Source: Rickettsiales bacterium (GTDB lineage: Bacteria > Pseudomonadota > Alphaproteobacteria > Rickettsiales > UBA1997). From it: DNA of 10,567 bases. How positions within the stretch are numbered: position 1 is the first letter of the stretch; the number at the start of each line of letters is the position of its first letter. Below are positions 1 through 5,662 of this stretch, piece by piece. The notes under the pieces were generated by a model, which did not search any database, had not been told where the DNA came from, and saw nothing but the letters and a program-made list of their open reading frames with translations. A program made the position numbers and the translations under genes. Where the stretch lies: contig JAIRWJ010000051.1 of assembly GCA_031269065.1 (NCBI GenBank), positions 1 through 10,567 on the forward strand, given 5' to 3'.

Positions 1-208
1 CGACGGTGAATACATTTCTACTGGCCGCTCAGGAAAGATAGATTTTTAGCCTCTCAGATAGCCAAGTCCAAGGAAGAGGAAAATTAGGTTTCTCTGGCAG
101 TATTGGTAACTATTTATGCTCCATAGCACCAAATTTAATTTGATCTACTATTTATTTGATAACTGGAATCTAAAGTTAGAAGCTGGGGTGATCTTGGAAA
201 CAGGTCTA
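1..208. other. No recognisable gene; possible tail of an upstream CDS
   Basis: I see no gene in this AT-rich stretch. One plus-strand frame (bases 2-50) is open from the window edge and ends at TAG, reading DGEYISTGRSGKIDF. It could be the C-terminus of a gene starting outside the window, but 15 residues are too few to identify. A 9-base direct repeat, ACTATTTAT, occurs at 109-117 and 147-155. Downstream of rnpB on the minus strand I find no convincing hairpin followed by a T-run, so the rnpB terminator is not visible. Confidence 0.3.
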
Positions 209-571
209 TCGTAAGTAGAACCTAAGCCGGATTCTGTATTTGATAATCATCAATCTAGGACTAGAATTACTTCTAGCCTCGAGCTATCTACCACGACGTC
301 CAGCGTGGAGAACGCCCCCGCCTAGGCGAGCCGTCTACTTGATATTGCTCCTAGTAGGGTTTGCCAATGGACTACATCGCTGCAGCCATAGTGAGCTCTT
401 ACCTCACTTTTTCACCCTTACCCACGGGCCATAGGCCCCTGGGCGGTTCATTTTCTGTTGCACTTTCCGTGGGATCACTCCCCATGGCCGTTAGCCATTA
501 CTATTTCTCCAAGGAGTCCGGACTTTCCTCCTGCCTTCATTGCAAAACAGGCGATTATCTGTTCTACTTAC
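209..571 (-). ncRNA. rnpB: RNase P RNA (class A, bacterial)
   Basis: This is the catalytic RNA of ribonuclease P, which removes 5' leaders from tRNA precursors together with the RnpA protein. Read on the minus strand, it shows the conserved blocks in the right order: GGAGGAAAGTCC (531-520), CAACAGAAAATGAACCGCC (460-442), GGTAAGGGTGAAA (422-410) and the 3' block ACAGAATCCGGCTTA (237-223). The ends pair as helix P1: GTAAGTAGAAC (571-561) is fully complementary to GTTCTACTTAC (221-211). The length of about 363 nt fits class A RNAs. The CTCGAGG and GTCCTAGA segments in the 3' half resemble alphaproteobacterial versions, as I recall them. The ends come from P1 and the promoter position and are good to a few bases. 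Open frames on the opposite strand here are incidental. Confidence 0.96.
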
Positions 572-577
572 CTATCT

Positions 578-606
578 ACTATAGGTCTGCTTCTGTATAT
601 TTGCAA
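578..606 (-). promoter_or_regulatory. rnpB promoter, sigma70-like
   Basis: On the minus strand, -35 TTGCAA (606-601) is followed by a 17-base spacer and -10 TATAGT (583-578). Transcription would start about seven bases further on, near 571. That is exactly the first base of RNase P helix P1. The agreement between the predicted start and the RNA structure is the main support. Confidence 0.75.
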
Positions 607-667
607 TAGGATAAATTATTAGTGCACAAGGAACCGCTGATCTTCTACATACTACCATAATACCGGA

Positions 668-689
668 GTAAATCTCTAGTAGAGTTTAC
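668..689. other. Hairpin between rnpB and tRNA-Leu
   Basis: GTAAA (668-672) and CTCT (674-677) pair with AGAG (681-684) and TTTAC (685-689) around an AGT loop, giving nine base pairs with one bulged T. An outer pairing, TCTTCTA (641-647) with TAGAAGA (700-706), could extend it into a larger structure. No T-run follows on either strand, so it is not a standard intrinsic terminator. It could be part of a small structured RNA, a 5' leader or a degenerate remnant. The function is unknown. Confidence 0.45.
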
Positions 690-815
690 CTGACAATGAT
701 AGAAGACCATCGTAGCTACAACAGAGCATTTCCGAGGATTTACTGAACTTTTATTCAAATTTGGTTAGCTCCTGTTGATTTTAATCTTATCTGGGTTAGC
801 CTGACAGCGATAGAA
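684..815 (+). repeat. Imperfect direct repeat upstream of tRNA-Leu
   Basis: A 21-base segment at 684-704 (core CCTGACAATGATAGAA) recurs at 795-815 (core CCTGACAGCGATAGAA). By my alignment 17 of 21 positions match. A weaker echo, GTTAGCTCCTG, lies at 764-774. The second copy ends nine bases before the tRNA. No coding potential is apparent in this gap. It may be a duplicated regulatory element or the remnant of a duplicated leader. Confidence 0.4.
775..802 (+). promoter_or_regulatory. Weak candidate promoter for the tRNA-Leu/tig operon
   Basis: A possible -35 TTGATT (775-780) is followed after 16 bases by TAGCCT (797-802), which keeps only the three most conserved -10 positions. It would start transcription near 809, about 15 bases before the tRNA. 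An alternative is TTGGTT (761-766) with TCTTAT (785-790) and an 18-base spacer. Neither is strong. A promoter is expected somewhere here because the downstream genes leave no room for one. Confidence 0.25.
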
Positions 816-823
816 CCGCACGA

Positions 824-908
824 GCGGATATGGCGGAAATGGTAGACGCACTAGATTTAGGATCTAGTATCGTAAGATGTATGGGTTCAAGTCCCTTTAT
901 CCGCACCA
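824..908 (+). tRNA. tRNA-Leu (anticodon UAG, decodes CUA/CUN)
   Basis: The gene folds as a class II tRNA. The acceptor stem is GCGGATA (824-830) with TATCCGC (898-904), followed by discriminator A905 and an encoded CCA (906-908). The D-stem is GCG (833-835) with CGC (847-849). The anticodon stem CTAGA/TCTAG flanks the loop TTTAGGA, with anticodon TAG at 858-860. The long variable arm (868-880) folds as ATC-GTAA-GAT, as expected for leucine. The T-loop is TTCAAGT. The T-stem (881-885 with 893-897) has a T-T mismatch at its second pair. It lies 25 bp upstream of tig and is probably co-transcribed with it. Confidence 0.95.
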
Positions 909-933
909 CTTATTTTTAATAAAAGGCTGGCCG

Positions 934-2244
934 ATGGATATTAGAAAAACTCTGACGAAGGACTTCGAGTTGGAAAGGGAATTTAGTGTTTTGGTACCAC
1001 AGAGCGTGATCGTGGAGAAGGTTGCTAGAGCTATCTCCGAAAGACAGAAAACCTACAAGTTAGACGGTTTTCGGGTGGGTAAGGTGCCATTGGACATCAT
1101 AAAAAAAAGAGAGTTTAATAGTTACTTCTACAAGACTTCTGAGGATTTTATAAACGAGTTTGTCTACTCTCTATCCAATGAGAATGGCTATAAGTTGGCT
1201 CTGGACCCAAAGGTTGATCTGAAGACTCTTGATGTTAGCAGCGATGTGGAGTTCACGGTCGTCTACGAACTGATGCCAGAGATTAGCGAAATAGATCTGA
1301 AGACAATTAGACTAGACAGTTTCAAAATAGCTCTTGGGGACAGGGATATGGAGGAGGCGGTGGATAGAATACTGGAAAATCACAAAGAATTTATAGAGAG
1401 AGAAGAACAGGCTCAGCTGGAGGACGAAGTTCTAATAGATTTCTCCGGAACCATTGATGGCGAAAGTTTTGTGGGAAGTACGGCGGAAGGCTATCGACTA
1501 AGGTTGGGCTCAAAATCGTTTGTGGATAATTTTGAGGAACAGATCGTCGGCAGGAGTGCCGGAGAAGAGTTTGATGTTAGGGTCACGTTCCCAGAAAACT
1601 ATCACGCATCTTTGCTGGCCAGAAAATCAGCTGTGTTTAGGGTTAAACTCAATAGCGTTCTGAAACCTAACAAAAGAACTCTCAGCGATGAATTCGTTAA
1701 GAGTACATTCGGAATTGATGATGTTCCTAAATTTAAAGAGTTTATCCACGACGAATTAGTTAGAGCTCGTGAAACGATGGCTAAGAATTATCTAAAATCA
1801 AAATTGATAGGATATTTACACGGAAATGCTACCTTCAACCTACCCAGAGGTCTTGTAGATCGTTATCATAAAGGCCTCATGGATGAGAAAAAAATAGAAA
1901 ACCTTCGGAAATCGGTGACAGATGAAATTGATAGTGATTCTCTGAAAACAGAGGCCGAGAGAGCGGTGAGGATTTCTCTGATAATTTCTAAAATAGGTAG
2001 GGAAAATAACATAGTTGTTGGTGATTCGGATGTAACCCATGCGATCATGCAAGAGGCCTTGTCCATGTCGGGTCGGGAAAAGGATGTAATAGACTACTAT
2101 ACAGACAATCATGAAGCCAGAGAATCCGTCAGATATCGCCTTCTGAGAGATAAAATAACGGATTTTATATTGGAAAATATAGAGAAAAACGAAATCGATG
2201 TGGATATGGATGAGTTTGAAAAAATAATCTCCGGAAAAAATTGA
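934..2244 (+). CDS. tig: Trigger factor, ribosome-associated chaperone and prolyl isomerase
   Basis: Trigger factor docks at the ribosomal exit tunnel and shields nascent chains in the cytoplasm. The 436-residue protein has the family architecture. The N-terminal ribosome-binding domain carries the signature GFRVGKVP at residues 45-52 (E. coli has GFRKGKVP, with FRK contacting protein L23). An FKBP-type isomerase domain follows at about 160-243 (LGSKSFVDNFEEQIVG, then VTFPENY). The helical C-terminal substrate-binding domain covers about 250-430. The ATG at 934 was chosen because it has AAAAGG seven bases upstream and starts with the family-typical MDIRKTL. The in-frame ATG at 877 lies inside the tRNA and is rejected. 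The stop is one base before the next gene, so they probably form one operon with the tRNA upstream. The length is normal and no damage is visible. Confidence 0.96.
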   Translation: MDIRKTLTKDFELEREFSVLVPQSVIVEKVARAISERQKTYKLDGFRVGKVPLDIIKKREFNSYFYKTSEDFINEFVYSLSNENGYKLALDPKVDLKTLDVSSDVEFTVVYELMPEISEIDLKTIRLDSFKIALGDRDMEEAVDRILENHKEFIEREEQAQLEDEVLIDFSGTIDGESFVGSTAEGYRLRLGSKSFVDNFEEQIVGRSAGEEFDVRVTFPENYHASLLARKSAVFRVKLNSVLKPNKRTLSDEFVKSTFGIDDVPKFKEFIHDELVRARETMAKNYLKSKLIGYLHGNATFNLPRGLVDRYHKGLMDEKKIENLRKSVTDEIDSDSLKTEAERAVRISLIISKIGRENNIVVGDSDVTHAIMQEALSMSGREKDVIDYYTDNHEARESVRYRLLRDKITDFILENIEKNEIDVDMDEFEKIISGKN

Positions 2245-2245
2245 T

Positions 2246-3028
2246 GTGGAAAACCAAACGGATTATCAAAGATGTGTCGCTAGTTGGGTGTGCACTATGA
2301 ATGTGATATATGGAAAGTACCCAGTGCTTATGGCCCTCAAAAATAGGGCAAAGAGCTTTATCACTGTCTACACCACAGATACCGAATATCTTAGGGAGCA
2401 TGTGGCTACCCAGGGCATTAGTCTGGATCCAAGCCTAATAAAACAGAAAAGTAATGCGGAACTCTCAAAGATACTAGGAGACCACAGCGTGAGCCATCAG
2501 GGATATGTCGCCCAACTAGAAGAGAATAAAAAAATCTGTCTGCAAGATTTTATAGATGAAAAATGCAGGGATATTAGCAGTCTGCCAAAATTACTGATTT
2601 TGGACGAATTGACCGATCCACATAATGTGGGGGCAATTCTGAGAACCGCTGTAGCCTTTGGAGTGGGCCATGTGATAAAAACAAAACATAATAGCCCTGG
2701 GGATCTGTCGGTGATAGCGAAAACATCGGCTGGAACCAGTGAATTCGTGAATCTAGTGGAAGTTGTGAATATCAATAGAACCATTGAGATTTTAAAAAAA
2801 TTAGGCTATTATGTAGTTGGGCTTTGTGGAAGATCAGAGAAAAGCTTGATAAATATTAAAAATATGATTAATCTTTGTTTGGTCATTGGTAGTGAGGGTA
2901 GGGGACTAAGGCGACTAGTTAGAGAAAATTGCAACACACTTTGTGCTGTTAGGATGAAAAACACCGCCGTGGAGAGTCTTAACGCTTCTGTGGCTGCTGC
3001 ACTGGCCATCTATGAACTGTGGGGTTAG
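2246..3028 (+). CDS. rlmB: SpoU/TrmH-family 23S rRNA 2'-O-ribose methyltransferase (RlmB-like)
   Basis: RlmB uses S-adenosylmethionine to methylate the ribose of G2251 (E. coli numbering) in the 23S rRNA peptidyl-transferase loop. This 260-residue protein has a short N-terminal substrate-binding domain beginning YGKYPVLMAL (about residues 22-31). A SPOUT knotted catalytic domain follows, with all three motifs: LDELTDPHNVGAILRTA (119-135, with Asn127 and Arg133), IGSEGRGLR (214-222, Glu217) and ESLNASVA (243-250, Asn246). The GTG at 2246 sits one base after the tig stop, which favours this start. An ATG at 2297 would remove 17 residues and is also possible, since neither has a good Shine-Dalgarno site. 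The next gene starts directly after the stop. Assignment to RlmB rather than another SpoU paralogue rests on overall similarity to RlmB and is likely, not proven. Confidence 0.88.
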   Translation: MENQTDYQRCVASWVCTMNVIYGKYPVLMALKNRAKSFITVYTTDTEYLREHVATQGISLDPSLIKQKSNAELSKILGDHSVSHQGYVAQLEENKKICLQDFIDEKCRDISSLPKLLILDELTDPHNVGAILRTAVAFGVGHVIKTKHNSPGDLSVIAKTSAGTSEFVNLVEVVNINRTIEILKKLGYYVVGLCGRSEKSLINIKNMINLCLVIGSEGRGLRRLVRENCNTLCAVRMKNTAVESLNASVAAALAIYELWG

Positions 3029-3787
3029 ATGATTACAATTACATTGTTCTTGCTCTGTGCCAGCTTTGGTGCATTGATGGGTAGCTTGTTAGCTACAATT
3101 TTAAACAAACTCCGTAAAGGAGAAAAGGTTTCTTTTGAAAATTTTCATTGCAAAAAGTGTGGTAAAAAGTTAAAGTTCAGGTCACTCCTACCTATAGTCT
3201 CATTTCTGGTACAGAAGGGGAGATGTTTAGAGTGCAAGGAAAAAATAAGTCCAGAGTATTTTGTCCTGGAGTCACTAAATGCCTTGGTCTACGGAATTCT
3301 CTATCTACTGCTGGGCTTTAGCACTAAATTCCTCTACATGTCTCTATTTTTCAGTGTGGTGGCCATATTAATAATATCTGATTTAGAAACCCAGGAGATT
3401 CCAATTCATTTCCAAATTCCTCTCTATATATTTGCTCTGCTGAGGGTTTTATTCAGTCCTATGGATCCACTCTATGCTCTTGTCTGTGCTTTGGCCTACT
3501 TTGCTTTGGTGGAATCCGCCAGAATTATAGCGAGAAACTTTCTTAAAAGAGAAGTGATTGGAGGAGGAGATTTGGCACTGATAGCCCTGAGTGGACTCAT
3601 GCTGAACCTGGAATACTTGCCGATTTTCTTTCTGTTGGTAGGCACATTGGGAACCCTGTTTGGACTAATTATGACAAAGATCAGAAAAAAGAACGATGGT
3701 CCTCTATTTCCATTTGCCCCAGTTATAATACTGGTGCTATACCTCCTGCTTTTACATCACTATATGTTATCGCACTCCGGTAGATGA
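3029..3787 (+). CDS. pilD: Prepilin peptidase / N-methyltransferase (peptidase family A24)
   Basis: This inner-membrane enzyme cuts the leader peptide of type IV prepilins or type II secretion pseudopilins and methylates the new N-terminus. The 252-residue protein is mostly hydrophobic segments. The cytoplasmic zinc loop of the N-methylation domain has two CxxC pairs (Cys41, Cys44, Cys66, Cys69) and the typical Gly-Arg-Cys and Pro-Glu-Tyr context. Both catalytic aspartates are present: Asp118 in SDLETQEIP and Asp181 in GGGD. The ATG follows the rlmB stop with no gap, so translation is probably coupled. The last 65 bp (3723-3787) also encode, on the other strand, the C-terminus of the Mur ligase. 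No pilin or secretion gene is in the window, so its substrate is unknown. The name pilD is by family; comC or gspO would be equivalent. Confidence 0.92.
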   Translation: MITITLFLLCASFGALMGSLLATILNKLRKGEKVSFENFHCKKCGKKLKFRSLLPIVSFLVQKGRCLECKEKISPEYFVLESLNALVYGILYLLLGFSTKFLYMSLFFSVVAILIISDLETQEIPIHFQIPLYIFALLRVLFSPMDPLYALVCALAYFALVESARIIARNFLKREVIGGGDLALIALSGLMLNLEYLPIFFLLVGTLGTLFGLIMTKIRKKNDGPLFPFAPVIILVLYLLLLHHYMLSHSGR

Positions 3788-5222
3788 TATTTTCTTTTTT
3801 CTTCTCAGGAAAAACCGTGCAAAAAAGACTACTCACAATCTTTCTACTCAGTTTATAGGACATTCCAGCCCCCATAACAACTACATGTAGCTTGTTGCAG
3901 CCACAGTGCCTCTCGGCCACAGATGTCACTCTATCCACAACCGTATCGAAGTCTGGTTCATAAACAACTCGAGTACCTTTTAGATACGAATCCATATCAG
4001 GTTCTTCAAGATGCTTTTCTCTAGACTTGTAGAATTTGGTTATGATTGGATAGTCGGCCATACCCATAGCCATTAGGTAAGCCTCACTGTTCCCTGTGAA
4101 CCTTGATATGAGATGCGGCTCTAGCACAGCCAGTATCTTATCTCCGGCATCGATATTTTTCCTAAGACTTTCGAGATTATTAAATACCTGCGTGTGGTGA
4201 TGTGCATAGTCATCATAGACCACAAAATTCTCGTTCTCAAAAATCTTTTCCATTCTCCTCCGAGCAATTTCACAATTTTTGCAGAACTTTGACAACATAT
4301 CGTTACTAAAGCCCAGTTCCTTCAGCAATATCACAGCCATGGCCGTATTTCTCACATTGAATACTCCCTTCAGGCTATCAATGTAGTTGAACAGCGTATT
4401 GTCCAGTATGAAAAACTCATCCCTAACCTCGACGTGATAGTTCTGCGCTAAGTCATTTTTACAATTCCCGTCGATAGAGTAGGACAACAATTTTATCTTT
4501 TTTCTCCTCAGAGAATCCATACATATATTTATTGTATCTATAACATTCTGGTCATCGCCGTTGAATATTATCGTTCCACCTTTTTTTATATTTCCTAGAA
4601 AGTTGCAAAAATTTTCTCTATACTCGTCAAAGTTGTTAAAAAATTCCGGATGTTCCATCTCCATGTTATTTATGAGGATGTATTTCGGATGGTAGTAGGT
4701 GAAATTATGTCCGTACTCATCCGCCTCGCAGACAAAATATTTGCCCTTGCCATTCCTGTAATTTCTGTCCCAGCGCTTATTTATGCCACCAATTATAGCA
4801 CTTGGATCTGCTCCACAGCTTTCCAGAAGATTTGCTACCACAGTAGTGGTAGTGGTCTTCCCATGGGTGCCGCAGATCCCTATTAGTTGCTTTCTTCTTG
4901 CAAGATATTTATCTAAAAATTGCTGCCATCTTATGATTTCTATATTACGCCCCATTGCCTCATCGATTTCTTCCATCTTTTTATGAGCATCTTTGAAAAA
5001 AATGGCTGGTGAAACAACTAGCTTATCGACTCCGTCTAGATGATCTCTAGACTGTCCAACTCTGACCTTTATGCCAAGATCAACCAGTTGTTTGGAATAA
5101 TCACCACTTTCCACCAGGTCACAACCATCAACGCCAAATCCCTTCTTCTTTGCCAGACAGGCAACTCCGACTATACCGCTGCCGTTTATGCCTAAAAAAT
5201 GAAGCTTTTCTTTACTCGTCAT
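3723..5222 (-). CDS. murC: UDP-N-acetylmuramate--L-alanine ligase (MurC-type Mur ligase)
   Basis: MurC adds L-alanine to UDP-MurNAc using ATP, the first peptide step of peptidoglycan synthesis. The 499-residue protein shows the N-terminal Rossmann motif GINGSG (11-16), P-loop GTHGKTTTT (118-126), CEADEY (165-170), INNMEMEHPEFF (184-195), FNVRNTA (288-294), RRRME (321-325), DDYAHHHT (337-344), LEPHLISR (367-374) and a C-terminal VVVMGAG (447-453). EADEY and the HPEFF segment recall Firmicutes MurC (and partly Mpl) more than the proteobacterial EADESD form. LEPHxxSR favours MurC over Mpl. The usual proline of the DDYxHHP motif is His343. I chose the ATG at 5222; a TTG at 5231 in frame is weaker, and neither has a clear Shine-Dalgarno site. 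About 30 residues extend past the normal family end, and the last 20 or so overlap the prepilin peptidase gene. No other cell-wall gene is nearby. Confidence 0.88.
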   Translation of the reverse strand: MTSKEKLHFLGINGSGIVGVACLAKKKGFGVDGCDLVESGDYSKQLVDLGIKVRVGQSRDHLDGVDKLVVSPAIFFKDAHKKMEEIDEAMGRNIEIIRWQQFLDKYLARRKQLIGICGTHGKTTTTTVVANLLESCGADPSAIIGGINKRWDRNYRNGKGKYFVCEADEYGHNFTYYHPKYILINNMEMEHPEFFNNFDEYRENFCNFLGNIKKGGTIIFNGDDQNVIDTINICMDSLRRKKIKLLSYSIDGNCKNDLAQNYHVEVRDEFFILDNTLFNYIDSLKGVFNVRNTAMAVILLKELGFSNDMLSKFCKNCEIARRRMEKIFENENFVVYDDYAHHHTQVFNNLESLRKNIDAGDKILAVLEPHLISRFTGNSEAYLMAMGMADYPIITKFYKSREKHLEEPDMDSYLKGTRVVYEPDFDTVVDRVTSVAERHCGCNKLHVVVMGAGMSYKLSRKIVSSLFCTVFPEKKKENIIYRSAITYSDVKAGGIAPVL

Positions 5223-5333
5223 AATAATCAAAATAACAGATAAATGACATACTGGCTAAAACTTATAGATTAAACTTCGAATTAATCAATAGATTTACAA
5301 CGTGTACCAGAACTATTCCATAATTATTGTTCA

Positions 5334-5483
5334 CTATGTTACCATCTCTTTTATTTCATAATTCTCTGATTTTCTCAAACATACCATTGGGGGTGGACTA
5401 TTCCTACGTTTGCTCCATCCACAGTATTTAACTAGGCTTTTAAATATCTCATTCTGGTGATTAACCTTATCTTCAGTGGACAT
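5334..5483 (-). CDS. Possible small protein, 49 residues, unknown function
   Basis: On the minus strand an ATG at 5483 opens 49 codons to a TAG at 5336-5334. The product begins MSTEDKVNHQNEIFKSLVKY, followed by CGWSKRRNS, a Pro-Pro-Pro run and an end reading ENYEIKEMVT. It is hydrophilic, slightly basic in the middle, has two cysteines and no membrane segment, and its composition looks protein-like. In-frame stops (TAA, TAG) lie just upstream, so it is not the tail of a longer intact gene. There is no good Shine-Dalgarno site. It points the same way as murC, 111 bp upstream of it, and could share a transcript. I do not recognise the family. It could also be a chance ORF or a gene remnant. Confidence 0.35.
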   Translation of the reverse strand: MSTEDKVNHQNEIFKSLVKYCGWSKRRNSPPPMVCLRKSENYEIKEMVT

Positions 5484-5519
5484 TGACTATTAGCTGGTGC
5501 TAAATGAATTAGGAGGTTG

Positions 5520-5600
5520 ATGGCAGAAGTCGCGTTTAGAGAATACAGAAGAACTAGTGGGAAAACAATTGTTAGATATTCTAGTCCAGAAAAATTCTGA
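5520..5600 (+). CDS. Tiny ORF with a strong Shine-Dalgarno site, 26 codons
   Basis: AGGAGG (5511-5516) precedes an ATG at 5520 by only three bases, shorter than the usual spacing. The ORF reads MAEVAFREYRRTSGKT and then IVRYSSPEKF before TGA. The peptide is basic and hydrophilic. A possible -35 TTGACT (5483-5488) has no clear -10 partner. It resembles nothing I know. It may be a leader peptide, a gene fragment or chance. Confidence 0.18.
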   Translation: MAEVAFREYRRTSGKTIVRYSSPEKF

Positions 5601-5662
5601 ATGTTTCGGTTTACACGAGATAGCTGGTTAAAGGCTATTGTTATCATATCTTAGGGCTATGC

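Larger units (their letters stand above)
5223..5662. other. Gap between murC and the secreted-protein gene
   Basis: These 440 bp hold no recognisable gene, only the two small ORFs listed separately (5334-5483 minus, 5520-5600 plus). The murC promoter should lie at its left end, but no strong hexamer pair is visible. A weak stem, ATAGC (5620-5624) with GCTAT (5634-5638), has no T-run on either strand, so I do not call a terminator for the secreted-protein gene. Confidence 0.5.

Noticed and set aside
240..609. Two plus-strand ORFs of 64 and 82 codons
   Set aside because: They lie antisense to the RNase P RNA, whose conserved blocks and P1 helix fully explain the region.
877..933. Upstream in-frame ATG for trigger factor
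   Set aside because: It lies inside the tRNA-Leu gene and adds 19 residues absent from the family; the ATG at 934 has a good ribosome binding site.
5223..5231. TTG start three codons upstream of the murC ATG
   Set aside because: It has a weaker start codon, no ribosome binding site and nothing gained in family similarity.
5620..5638. Possible terminator after the secreted-protein gene
   Set aside because: The stem is only five pairs and no T-run follows on either strand.
5432..5647. Minus-strand ORF of 71 codons after the secreted-protein gene
   Set aside because: It has no ribosome binding site, its composition looks random and hydrophobic, and it overlaps the more protein-like 49-codon ORF in another frame.
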